From contig NC_012871.2 in NCBI RefSeq assembly GCF_000003195.3, positions 57,217,802 through 57,281,801 on the forward strand: DNA of 64,000 bases, read 5' to 3'. This DNA is from Sorghum bicolor. Taxonomy: Eukaryota; Streptophyta; Magnoliopsida; Poales; Poaceae. Below, piece by piece: positions 24,030 through 34,599 of this stretch. The position numbers and the translations under genes were made by a program. Within the stretch, counting starts at the first letter, position 1. The number at the start of each line of letters is the position of its first letter. The notes under the pieces are model-generated. The model was not told the origin of the DNA. It saw only the letters and a program-made list of their open reading frames with translations, and ran no database searches.

Positions 24030-24720
24030 GTGAATTGCGACGGTTCTATTTCTTCCCGAAATCAAAAAGGGGTGGCTGGGGCTTCGTAATCAGGGACCAT
24101 GCATGATGGAATAACGGTCAGTGCAGGATCTGGATCTCTTCTAGCGGCAGTTGGTGATGCTGATTGTGCTGAAGCCCACCAAGCGTGCGTTGTGGCCCTA
24201 CAGGCGGCGTCGAACCAAGGCATTTCCAAGATTATATTGGAGACTGAGGCCTTGTTTAGTTTCTAAAATTTTTTTAACATTCTTCGTCACATCAAATTTT
24301 ATGACACACGCATGAAGTATTAAGTATAGATTAAAAAGATAACTAATTGCACAGTTTACCTATAATTTACGAGATAAATCTTTTGAGCCTAGTTAATCTA
24401 TAATTGAATAATATTTGCCAAATAAAGCCAAAAATGTTACAATAGTGAAGGAAATTTTTTTTACGAACTAAACAAGGCCTGACTCAATGAATACAGTGAA
24501 AGCCCTCCAGATGAGCTGGACCTATGCCCTGCCTTTGTAATCTAGAGAAGCACGTGAGTTGGTCGAGTAGTTCTTTGATGTTGTGCAGTTTGTTACACGT
24601 TACTAGATCATGTTGTAGGTGTGCTCATGAGTTAGCTTGATTGGGTCTTGGTTAGGACCCGGGTCAACCATATATTTGGCTTGACCTCCTCTCTAGTTGT
24701 TAAGAGATTCTGGTGGTTCA
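24030..24720 (+). pseudogene. RNase H-like (RVT_3) fragment split by a MITE
   Basis: The plus strand encodes the blocks of a plant RNase H-like domain, as found in LINEs and in solo plant genes. They are NCDGSISSRNQKG (first Asp), a shifted-frame GGWGFVIRDH, DCAEAHQACVVALQAA (Glu), SKIILET and then, after the MITE, DSMNTVKALQMSW (second Asp), and finally a CAHELA block. One base is missing or extra near 24073. The MITE at 24248-24479 sits between the ET and DS codons. Without it and one TGA duplicate the frame continues exactly. It is a dead fragment; whether it came from a LINE or a host gene is unclear. Confidence 0.65.
24248..24479. mobile_element. Tourist-like MITE, GGCCTTGTTTA family, copy 2
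   Basis: 232 bp from GGCCTTGTTTAGTTTC to AACTAAACAAGGCC, flanked by TGA on both sides (24245-24247 and 24480-24482). Relative to copy 1 the interior is in the opposite orientation. It is inserted in the RNase H-like fragment. Confidence 0.85.
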
Positions 24721-25522
24721 CGAGTCATCTGAGAACCTTAGTGTTCACGAATAAAAAGAATGGGTGTGGGGAAGTTTCCAAAAAAATAGAAATAAAATGA
24801 TGTGCATTTCTGAAACAAAGGATTACCTTATCTATGAAAAAGAGCAGGAGACGCATTATTTCTCCTTTTTCATGCATGTGATTGTATATATGCTCGTCCT
24901 GGCCTGATTTTTTTTCAATAATCCCGCGTTCAAAAGTGCCTTAAAAAGTTTATAGTGACATTTAGCGCGACTGATGTAGTAGCGGCATGTACTGTGATAG
25001 GATCAGCTTAGTGCTATCGCTAGTATTTATATAGGTATTAAATTGCGAATAACCCATCTTTGTGTCGCCTGAGCCTTTTTCAAGCGTAATAAGTCAGAAC
25101 TATTTTATGGCCAAATAAGGGGTCCACCAAAGACTGTTGACTTGCTTGCTTCTGCGTTGTATTGTTTGATTAGATGTTGACCAGCTGGACAATGCAGATT
25201 TGTTACTATATACAAATGTATGCATAACAGCGATGCCAGTCAATAAATATTTTGTAATATTTTTTGCACAAGAAGAAAGTCTACTATGATTGTTTGATTT
25301 CTACAAATACAGTGGTGGCCCTCGAATTGTCCTTTGGTCTGATCTGTCCAGGACACTGATTGATGCAGCGACGCTGTGCTCATACAACGAACTCCAGCTG
25401 CACTCCACAAGCTGGGGGCACACGTCTACGTTAGCACAGACTGCACAGGGCACGACAACAATCGTTGCTCCGTGCGTCCATTATTACGCCGGCCATTGAT
25501 GCGCCAGAGATCGTGCGCATGT
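24721..25522. other. intergenic DNA
   Basis: AT-rich to about 25,280, then mixed. No gene or delimited element is recognised. Confidence 0.4.
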
Positions 25523-25530
25523 GCCCGTGT

Positions 25531-26446
25531 TATAGATGGCCAACGGGCTGACCTGCCACGGGCCCGTGCTAGGCACGGCCCGAAGGGGGTCGGGCTGGCA
25601 TGACACGTTAGGGCGCCAGACCATGTTGAGGTCGTACGCTTGACCATCAGCCTAGGCATGGCCCCTCGAGCCGATTTTTAGGTCGGATTGACCCGGAAAG
25701 CCCTGTCACATATATATGTCTGTGCAGGCCGGCTTGCAGTCCGTGTTGTGCTATCCGCGGTAGGGAAAGGTCAGGAGGAGAAGGGGAGCACCAGAGCGCT
25801 CAGCCGCTGTCAAGCTAGGACGGCGAGTGGGAGGCTATGGAGGTTGTAGTACGATGAACGGAGAGGCGGCTATCGAGCACTCGAGCGGTCAAGCCACCCA
25901 CCCAGGACATAGGGAAGAGGTGGTGGCTGTAGGGCTGCGAGCGGAGAGGAAGAGAAGGAGGCGAGTCGCACCGCTTCGGCCGCGTCCGAGATTCTGGGTC
26001 TAGGGGAGGCGAGTAGAGAGGAAGAGGAGGTGAGTCGCTCTCGCTCGTTCGTGTATAGGAGGGGAAGAAGTAGAGAGGAGGAGGAAGCGAGTTGCTCTCG
26101 CTCGTTCGTGTATATGAGGCGAAGGGTGCGAGTCAGATTTAGAGATGCCGAGATGGGGATGGTTGCGGCTACGACTTCTGGGATGGAAATCAGAGTTAGG
26201 GTTAAGGATGGATAGAAGTATGTATATATTTATTTGATTGCGGTATTGAGCTTTTACTGGGCCTGCGTTATTTTTTGAGTCGTGCCGTGTCGCCCGACAT
26301 TCCTAGGGAGCGACCCAGGCAAAGTCCTATCCACTGGGCCATGCTAGCCAAGGCCTGCTCCTCATTGGACTGGCCCATGCTTGTGTTGGGCTAAAATGTC
26401 GTGCTTTGGGCTAGGCAACAAGCCACAGACTGCATGGACATCTATA
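25531..26446. mobile_element. hAT element, nDart-like, 916 bp, non-autonomous
   Basis: The ends are TATAGATGGCCAACGGGC and GACATCTATA (inverse for about 12 positions). The flanks carry an 8-bp duplication GCCCGTGT / GCTCGTGT (25523-25530 and 26447-26454, one mismatch). Eight-base duplications define the hAT superfamily. The left terminus is close to the GGCCAAACGGGC-type ends of the rice nDart group (recall, not checked). The interior is rich in GGGCC/GGCCC motifs at both ends and GAGG-rich in the middle. There is no transposase. Confidence 0.75.
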
Positions 26447-26454
26447 GCTCGTGT

Positions 26455-26672
26455 ATTGTGGCCACGCATCGTGGACTCTCACATGGAGCCAACAATCTAG
26501 CTTGCTGCGTTCTAAGTTCTAAATAAGTCGTTATGTTTTTTTTTAAAAAATTACAAGATCTATAGATATACATTATGTCTAGCTAGATATATTTATATAG
26601 TAAAAGCTATATATTTGAAAAATAAGATCGAAACGACTTACAATTTGGAATAATGAAAGTACGTAGTAGTTA
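26455..26672. other. short intergenic segment, Stowaway-like debris
   Basis: TTCTAAATAAGTCGTTATG and its inverse AACGACTTACAATTTGGAA bracket 26515-26650, suggesting a worn small MITE without preserved termini. Confidence 0.3.
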
Positions 26673-27133
26673 GAGCATCTACAACAAACTATGTAAAATA
26701 GATCTTCTACTCTAGTAGAGAAAAAGACCCGCCTTCAAACTACCTATTCGGCTTCCTAGATTTGAGGGCTATCCAAATCATCCCTCCCACCACCCATCTC
26801 CAAGCCATAGGACAAGTAGGAGGTCCTAAAACTTCAGTTACTTTTGTTTCTTTTCCTGCCATGCGCTCGACACTCATCCTAGTGAACCAAGCGTTCCTGG
26901 TTGCCTCCTCTAAGCGACCTGGCGACTCATTTGCTCACAGTTCCACTAGATCTACATATACCTCAGTTGGGACGAGAGAAGAGGAGAGCATGGAGAGGGG
27001 TCATTGTGTGTTGGGTTAAATTTGAGGGGGCCCCGATTTAGATAATACTGCTGAGAAATGACCCCTCAAAAAAAGGTGGGGCTAATCTAAATAGTAAAGG
27101 AGCCTATTTTAGATAGTCTTACTGAAGATGCTC
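26673..27133. mobile_element. Tourist-like MITE, GAGCATCT family, 461 bp
   Basis: It starts GAGCATCTACAACAAACTAT and ends with the inverse, ATAGTCTTACTGAAGATGCTC. TTA flanks both sides (26670-26672 and 27134-27136). Termini and target site fit PIF/Harbinger-type MITEs. Confidence 0.75.
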
Positions 27134-27136
27134 TTA

Positions 27137-27769
27137 GCTAAGTGTGAGAATGTAAATATGTTGTAATGGCCTGTTTGTACTTGCCCTCCTAGACTATTTA
27201 TGCAGAGAATACGTTGACTTTGATCTCATGTAATACTAAAAAGATATTGGGTCTAAACTAATCTTATCTTACCAAATAATTAAATCCTTGCCATATACTC
27301 TAACATTCTCAAGTTATTGTGTGAGTAACATGAAACATGGAGTGAGAGCTAGCCAATAGTACGTTTCACTTAAGTATATAATAGTCGCCCTTTTGTTGTA
27401 GAGAGTAGTGTGTTTTGGAGGTCACTATGAAATAAGGAGATCTAGATCCAAGACACCAACATGAGTACATACGTGCACAAAAATAACTTGATCAGCCTAC
27501 CACAATGCAACTACTGCCAATGGCGGCCTCAATGAGGCCAATGTCAGCGGCAGTGCCCTAGAGGGCAGCGGATATATATGGTCAATGGATAGAATCGATA
27601 TCCCATACGTGATGACAAAGCGAACATGGATGAGACATCATGGATAATTGAAAACGCCTTGTTCGCTTGAGCTTATCAGTCGAATCTGCCAGCCATTCAA
27701 CAGTATTTTTCTCTTACAATAAATCAGCCAACGGTACTTTCTGTCATGGCTAGCATTTTGTAGTAACAT
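27137..27769. other. AT-rich intergenic DNA
   Basis: No gene or delimited element is seen. Confidence 0.4.
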
Positions 27770-27772
27770 GTA

Positions 27773-28289
27773 CACTACAAGAAACTAGAATTATCTTGGC
27801 GGCCCCGAATTTTCTTGGGGACCAAAATCAACCGCCAAGGAAATGACAGTTTTCTTGGTGGTGCTACTCTACACTCAAGAAAACATATATTCTTTGGAAG
27901 TTTAAGTAAACTGCCAAGGAATATGGGTGTTTCTTTGGCGGTTTTCAATCACCTCCAAGGAAATGACTCATTTCCTTAAGGTAATTATAAATAGTCAAGG
28001 AAACTACTTTACTTGGAGGTTGTTGGCCCTCAAGCAAACTACTTTCCTTGGCGGTCGTAATATTTCCTTAGCTCTTTGCTAAATTAAGTCTGACCGTAGT
28101 TTCGTTGGCGGTCAGCCTTCAAGGAAATCATCCTTGAGTGCCGGAACCGCCAAGGAAACTAATTTCACTTAGCTTTTATTCTTGAGTGTGTTTGCTTGAC
28201 GGTTTGTGGTCAAGGATCATTTTCTTGGCTGTTTAGCCCTATTTTTTGGCGAATTCTAGCACTCAAGGCAATTCGAGATTGTGGTAGTG
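27773..28289. mobile_element. non-autonomous CACTA element, 517 bp
   Basis: It begins CACTACAAGAAACTAG and ends GAGATTGTGGTAGTG, with GTA duplicated on both sides (27770-27772 and 28290-28292). Subterminal motifs CTTGGCGG, CCAAGGAAA and CTTGAGTG are shared with the larger relative at 15189-16552, so the two are deletion derivatives of one family. Confidence 0.85.
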
Positions 28290-28292
28290 GTA

Positions 28293-29090
28293 GGGCATTA
28301 CCGTTTTTGAGGAGGAAACAATTTAATATATGAAGAACACTTTAATCTACCTTGTTCACGACCTAGTGCGGCAATCTCTCCATTTATTTCTAGTTCTTTA
28401 ATCCACACATTTATTTTAGTTAGTACACATGTTTAGGTTTCTTTAGTAAAGGTAGGAAATAGCTAGCAATGCACTTGTTTCTCCTGGATTTAATATAAAT
28501 CTCGTGAGCCAGACACCGAGAGTGAAAAAAAGAAATCTTGTGGATCAACAATTGTGTGCATATAAGGCACCAACACCATGCTAAGAACATTAGAAGGCAG
28601 TACACAATGGATGCTTAGCTATCCTCGAGATACAAGCCGCAAATATGTTAATTTTCATCAAAGACCAGGAAATCCGTGATAAGTTGTTCTTATTCTGACT
28701 TCATTAGGATCTTGAAGAGCACTCTCTCTTCAGTTATGTGTGATTCAACTGTATGCCTTATGGTATAGGGTTGCTCTGTCTATAGATAAGGTGAGTTTAT
28801 ACATGTCTATATCATATGCCAGCAGGAGGTGGCTGTTTGTCGCATGATTTTATTAGTGATTTAGGCATTGAACAAGTTGATCGTGTTGTTTTTCTATAGT
28901 AAAAGTGTGTGACACACCATGCGAAAGATAATAAGTGCAATTCACCAAATCACATTTTGTGCACAATTCATTTACAGTCTTCATGCTAAAAAGAAAGCGG
29001 CTGCTATTTTTCAGAGAATTTTTGTATTTTAATCTTTTTTATTCAATATTCCAATAACAGTCGTGTATAAAAAGTTTTTGCAGATCTATC
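28293..29090. other. AT-rich intergenic DNA
   Basis: No gene or delimited element is seen. Confidence 0.4.
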
Positions 29091-29094
29091 CTTT

Positions 29095-30425
29095 TTGGTC
29101 GCGTCAGTACTGCTGGCGTCACCAAATAACGATGTCGCGCCACATATGTTGGCACGACAAGATATGCCACGTCAGATGGCGTTTTCGACACGAAAAACCT
29201 TATCGCACCACTCCCGCTGGTGTGACAGTGCAGTTTTGTCACGCCACCGGGAGATGCATGGCAAGACAGAATTTTCAAAAAAAATCATAACTCTTTAATA
29301 TGACATCAGATAAAGATGATTTCTATATAAAAATTATAAATTTTGATGAAATCTATAACTTTCTAGTTTTACATTTTTCATTGAGGATGTTAAGATATTG
29401 AAAAAAATTATATAAGTTTTCAACAGCATAATAATCGTGTATTAACGCTTGTTGCATTAGAGAAATAATACATTTTTTATAAGGCGTCAAATGAAGATAA
29501 TTTTTATATCAAAGTTATAACTCTCAATGCGATCTACAACTTTATAGTTTTGAGTTTTTATATTTGATGTTGTTAAGATGCTTGAAAAGTTATATAAATT
29601 TTCAGCAACATTTGTCATGTACCCAAGTTTATCACCTCATAAAAATTATATTTGTAGCAATCTTATGTGTTGTTTAATTTATAATAATCTTATGTGTTGT
29701 TTATAGCAAAGCTTATGTATTATATCATCACTATCAAAGCTTATGTGTGGTTTATACCAAATTTAAGGAGCTCAAAAAAATACTTATATTTTGTAGCGAT
29801 TAATACCTTAAATTATGTATTATTTTTTAGCATCTTAACAGTCTCAAAAGAAACACTTCAAAACTAAAAACTCGTAGATCCCATCAATAGCTACAACTTT
29901 AATATAAAAGTTATCTTTATTTGACACCTTTCAAGAAAATATAATTTTCGTGAGGTGACAAACTCTAGTGCACGACCAATATACTGCTAAAACTTTATAT
30001 TATTTTTTCAAGCATCTTAACAAATTAAATGTAAAAACTTAAAACTATAAAGTTGTAGATCATATTAAGAGCTACAATTTGATATAAAAGGTATCTTCAT
30101 TTGACAACTTACAGCTCTAATAGAACAAGCGTTAGTACACGATTGTTATGCGGTTAAAATTTTATACAATTCTTTTGTGCATCTTAACATCTTCAAATGA
30201 AAAAACATAAAACTAAAAAGTTGTAGATCTCATTGAGATTTAAATTTTTATATAAAAATCATCTAATATCTAATGACATATTAAAGAGTTATAATTTTTT
30301 AAATATTTTATCTTGTCACGTCACTTCCGGTAGCACGACAATACTGTCATGCCAACGGGAGTGGCGCGACAAGGTTTTCCACAGCGAAAACACCATATGA
30401 CGTGACATATCTTGCCGTGCCAACA
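29095..30425. repeat. 1.3-kb fold-back inverted repeat (probable MULE or foldback element)
   Basis: The left arm beginning near 29145 (TGTTGGCACGACAAGATATG) is mirrored on the right arm ending near 30424 (CATATCTTGCCGTGCCAACA). The pairing continues inwards: GCGTTTTCG against its inverse, CACTCCCGCTGG against CCAACGGGAGTG, then AT-rich segments such as TGTTAAGATGCTTGAAAA against TTTTCAAGCATCTTAACA. The arms are roughly 600 bp with an unpaired centre near 29,650-29,830. Long arms suggest a Mutator-like or foldback element. No transposase is present, and I could not fix the outer ends or a 9-bp duplication. Confidence 0.7.
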
Positions 30426-30931
30426 CATCAGTCTAGGCATTCGGTTCTTTGATTCGGTTCCGTTCGGTTCTTCGATTTTTGACACAAATTCGATTATCTA
30501 CAAATAGGAACCGATCGGTTCTTCGCAAATCTTGGAACCGAGCAAAATCGGTTTCAGTTAGTTTGGTTCGGTTCCGATTCCGAGCGAACTAACCGAAAAT
30601 TTACACAAACATAAAAAAAGATTATAAAAATAGGAAAAATATTTTTTTTAAAAAAGCAAGATGCCGTTATTTTTAAAAATATGAGGATGTGAGTCTATGT
30701 GGGGGTTGTCATTCACCTTTTATATCTAGAGTTAAGGTGGTATTAGACCTATGTTTTAAGGTTTTTGGGATTGTTTTGTGAATTCGGTTCTTTCAGTTAA
30801 CCGAGTCTAGGAACCAACAACCAATGGCAGCACAGAAGTACTCCCTCCGTCCCTGAACCAACAACCAAAGTAACCAACAACCAACAAACAACACTGATTT
30901 CAATGTTGGCCTTAATGTCAGCACAGAAGTA
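30426..30931. other. intergenic DNA with GGTTCGGTTCC low-complexity tract and MITE-end duplication
   Basis: 30,435-30,600 is rich in CGGTTC/GAACCG motifs, which recur at 30,781-30,812. At 30,828-30,857 the 30-bp stretch ending with the Stowaway terminus (CAGCACAGAAGTACTCCCTCC) is a copy of 30,919-30,948. This implies a small tandem duplication across the MITE boundary. Confidence 0.45.
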
Positions 30932-31186
30932 CTCCCTCCGTCCCTGAAAACTTCAATTCCTAGAATCCGTGCCAGTCAAACTTGTTTAACTTTGACCAAC
31001 TTTATAGAAAGAACATCAATATGTATAACATAAAATGAGTATCTTATGAAAATATATTCAATGATAAATCTAATGATATTAATTTGGTACTATAAATCTT
31101 AGTGTTTTTTCTATAAATTTGGTGAAAGTTTTAAAAAATTGACTTAAGACAACTCAAGAAATTGCAGCTTTCAGGGACGGAGGGAG
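30932..31186. mobile_element. Stowaway MITE, 255 bp
   Basis: The ends CTCCCTCCGTCCCTGAAA and TTTCAGGGACGGAGGGAG are perfect inverse repeats, flanked by TA on both sides (30930-30931 and 31187-31188). This is the textbook Stowaway signature, and the well-kept ends suggest a fairly young copy. Confidence 0.9.
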
Positions 31187-31328
31187 TAGAAGACCTACAG
31201 CACCATAACCGCACTACTTCTCGAGAATATCCTCCACAAAGTCTTTGAAATTTGTGATGTCAGAATCTATAACTTTGTTAATGAAAAAACGGCGTGCACA
31301 CGAATTGGAAGCAATTATCCTGATATCT

Positions 31329-32123
31329 CATCTCCAGAAGCATATGATCAGTAAAACATACATACAAAGCCTTCAACTCCTTGACCAACCGGACAAATGG
31401 TCCTACAAAGTACCTCATCCTCTCATCAGACATACAAATGGTCCTACATTTGGGGCAATGATGTCTTCTCCACTAGTAAAACTTATTGTTGCTTAATATG
31501 TCATCGTCAAGTCCATCCTTCTTCCCAATGGCTTTGGCGCTCGGTCTCCCAAAATAAAAGAAAATTTTTCTGTTGGCTCTTACTTAATGATAGATTGAGC
31601 ACTAGAGCTCTTCTTTGCCGTAAACATTTACATCTCCCCTCCTACCACTGTGTTCTTTGCTTTCTTGCTGTCGAAGAGAACCTTGCTCATCTCTTCTTTC
31701 ATTGTCCTTTCTCCATCACTTGTTGGGGTATTCTTCATATTGTGGTGCCAAATATGTCAGATACATTTCAAGTCTTTGAGAGCTTTAAAGACCAGCTTCA
31801 GCTGCCTTTCTTCATGGATGTCATAATCACAATGTGTTGGGACATTTGGACTTGGCGCAATGACAAGATCTTCAGGGGCATTGATAATTTTGTCCCCAGG
31901 TGCAAGACAATTTTTTGTAAAGAGTTTGCCCAGGTTATCCTGAGAGCAAAGAAGACCCTTCAACCACATCTTTCTTCATAGCTACAAACCTTTGTAATTT
32001 AGTTTTGCTTTTTTATTGATTCATTTTGCTCCTCTCTCTGGAGCTTGTAAATCCTTTGTAAACTTGTTTCTTTTTTTAATAAATTTTAGTAGGGGATCAA
32101 ACTCCTCCTATTTCCTCAAAAAA
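31329..32123 (+). mobile_element. 5'-truncated LINE insertion with 15-bp target duplication
   Basis: The sequence ATTATCCTGATATCT occurs at 31314-31328 and again at 32124-32138. Between them lies a plus-oriented piece ending in an A-run, after a 3' UTR with AATAAATTTTAG. The reading frame 31397-31981 encodes the reverse-transcriptase-associated zinc-binding region of an L1-type ORF2. It has the pattern FFCWLLLNDRLSTRALLCRK, then a Cys-Val-Leu-Cys pair, then HLFFHCPFS, and an IWTWRNDKIF block. About 195 codons remain open. The reverse transcriptase itself is lost by 5' truncation, as is usual for LINEs. Confidence 0.85.
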
Positions 32124-32483
32124 ATTATCCTGATATCTAGGTTGTAAGTCTCCAGGTTCATCCTACAGATGAACAACAACGAGTTTGTGTACATCCAATA
32201 AGATCAATGCATCAGGAGCTACAGAGGAGCACTGAGCGAAATGAGAATCAACTCGAATAGGAGAAGAACTCACCCGTTTGGGAGCTGAGCCAATCCAGAG
32301 GGCCGCCCACTCATTTGTTTGTCATTCCTTCTCACCCAGTCCAATCCATCCCGATCCAACAAAAAGAGGGGATTTTCTTAGTTTGTTCCCTTCAACCACC
32401 GCTACCGCAAGGGTTTTAGTGTGAGAGAGAGAGAGCCCGAGTCAACAGGAGGTGAGTGAGGGAGAGCTCCAGTCAATGGGAGG

Positions 32484-33395
32484 GTTTTATTGATAATCCA
32501 TATCTGTATTAAAGGCTAAGGAAAACACATACAAACACGTACACATACAGATACAGATAAGGAGGATACATGGACAGCTATATCAGCCATCTTACACAAA
32601 GTCCCCTAAAAAACTAAAAAGTACACTAAACAGTCTGGACCTTGTGCTTCCGGAAACCGCCAGAAACCTTCTTCGCTCGTCGCCGTCAATTTGTCGCTAG
32701 GTGCCGTCGTCAAAGAAGACGTCATGGCTACCCCAGATCTAGAGGAGCTCCATTGTACGAGGCTTTGAAGAGATCCGTAGAAGCCACCCGATGCGAGCCG
32801 AAATTAAACCGTCATGGAAAGAACATCGGCCAAGGACGCACCCCGAGCTCTTCAGATCTTGGGTCGGAGCTCACCGACGGTGACATCAGCCACCGTGGGA
32901 AACCCGAACCCGATCCAGCCACCTGACCAACACACCAATGGCAGCCACGGTATCCAAGCAACAAAAGACCAGCGACCTCGACGTTCTACCGAGACGACGA
33001 GACGTCAGCTGCAAGACTCCTAAACAGGAGCCGACAGGATTTGGAGCTCCAACTCGGTCTCTAGATCCGGTGATCTCCGACCTCACAGGCCCGCCGACGG
33101 CATCGGAGGAAGTGACGATGAGGTGAGAGAGGGCCAGGAGTACCTTATTCCACCATGACAGCGCCGTCTCTACCACATGACCGTCGCCGGGAGACCTACC
33201 CCTAAGAAGGGAACCTAATCTACACTGCTAGTCGAAGAACAACCATTCCCTCACACATCCGAAGACCCAAAGGCCACCGGAGGCGGAGGGAAACGGTGAC
33301 CTCGCCGCTGGGAGCATGAATCGCCCCCTCTTCGCCCTTCTCAACTGTAGGTGGGGAGAGAGTTCGAGAGAGTTCAGGCGGCGTAGCTTCGCCCG
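32484..33395 (-). mobile_element. probable retroposed insertion, about 912 bp
   Basis: AGTCAATGGGAGG (32471-32483) and AGTCAACGGGAGG (33396-33408) look like a 13-bp target duplication with one change. Read on the minus strand the insert ends with CTTTAATACAGATATGG then ATCAATAAAAC, resembling a 3' end with a polyadenylation signal. The interior is GC-rich without a recognisable domain. It could be a truncated LINE or a processed transcript of a host gene. A further related copy of CGAGTCAACAGGAGGTGAG at 32,438 complicates the picture. Confidence 0.4.
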
Positions 33396-33474
33396 AGTCA
33401 ACGGGAGGTGAGTGAGAGACAAGAGAGCAGGGTGGTACCATGGACATTTTTAGTGCTCGAGCCTATTTTTTTTA

Positions 33475-34146
33475 GAATTACACAGACACTCACAACACGC
33501 ACACACTCGCTCCTATAGACACATGTACGTAAACCCTACCCCTATATAAGGCCCTCCGCAGTGTGGCAGTGGTGCCTGGAAAAATGTGGGCTCGTTGGTC
33601 AGCAAGTGGCATCGATTCTTCAAAGGCTATAGTGTATAAGCAATTGGCACCGATGCTATCTTCTACTGTAGTAAGGCCCACATCAAATATAATAGTCAAA
33701 GAGCCAGCACCATGACTCATGCTGCATGATGACTTTAACTGTCACGTGTTGCTGCACAGGTAAAGTAATATTAATTTATAAACTTGGCACCACTGCTTAT
33801 ACATGCACTGCTCCCAATTATCTTGGCATCACTCTAAATTAGCACCACCTGCTACAGTGTGAAGAGTGATGCCCAAACACATACTCTCTCTCTTGTTTGT
33901 AGCATCACTCAGCCAACACACTAGAGAAGGCCTAAGGACCTCTCAAGGACTGAGCCAGCAGATCACGAGCGATTCTCGAAGTTACTATAGGCACCTCGCT
34001 GTCGACAGGAGCGTCGCCTATCACTGAAAGCATAGCGCCGTTAAATCCTAAAATAAATCTAGAAAAATACGAGCATCCATATCAAAATAGAGGACATAGA
34101 CCTAGATGGGTAGGTTTCACCACAAGAAACCCAACCATCTGATCTA
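33475..34146 (-). repeat. tRNA-derived SINE, dispersed family copy 4, split by a MITE
   Basis: The two halves (33475-33546 and 33936-34146) together match the family layout. The first contains CACACTCGCTCCTATAGACAC and CCTACCCCTATA. The second contains CTCTCAAGGACTGAGCC, CTGTCGACAGGAGCGTCGCC and, on the minus strand, the A-box-like CAGATGGTTGGG. The interruption is the MITE at 33550-33932. Confidence 0.65.
33550..33932. mobile_element. Tourist-like MITE inside a SINE, 383 bp
   Basis: Its ends GGCCCTCCGCAGTGTGGCAG and GCCAACACACTAGAGAAGGCC are imperfect inverse repeats. TAA is duplicated on both sides (33547-33549 and 33933-33935). Removing the MITE and one TAA rejoins the SINE. Confidence 0.75.
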
Positions 34147-34590
34147 AAATGAGATATAAAGCAATGACAGCGGTATTGATGGAAAAAGTTTGAAGCTATA
34201 TTTCAGAAATCTTCCAAACATTTTAAACGGTATGGAAGGAATTGTGATCTTTTATAATGGTCTAGAAGTAAAAGACTCGGTTTCTTTGGTCTACCTGTGT
34301 GTGAACAGTTAATTTTGAGTGTTGTTTTCTTTTCTTTTCTCCAGTGATCCCTGCTTATTATGGCTGCGGATGTGGACGGATAGGCCCGATGAAGGCGCAT
34401 TGGTGCATTGAGGCGCCGGCACCATGGGATACGGAGCTGTCACTGTTGGATCAGTACCAAATCTGAGTGGTGATATACAAATATACAAAGATAATACGGC
34501 AAACCCCGACCCCTGACCAGATCATACTCTTCTCATCAGTGCCAGCCAACTACTAATAACTAGCACAACCAGTCATCTCAAAATGAAGAT
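34147..34590. other. upstream flank of the receptor gene
   Basis: AT-rich, with no ORF of interest and no delimited repeat. Confidence 0.4.
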
Positions 34591-34599
34591 TATATATAA
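34591..34599 (+). promoter_or_regulatory. candidate TATA box of the receptor pseudokinase gene
   Basis: TATATATAA lies 456 nt upstream of the start codon. If used, the leader would be about 430 nt, GC-rich, and would hold an upstream 119-codon ORF beginning at the ATG at 34626. Another start site nearer the gene is possible. Confidence 0.3.
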
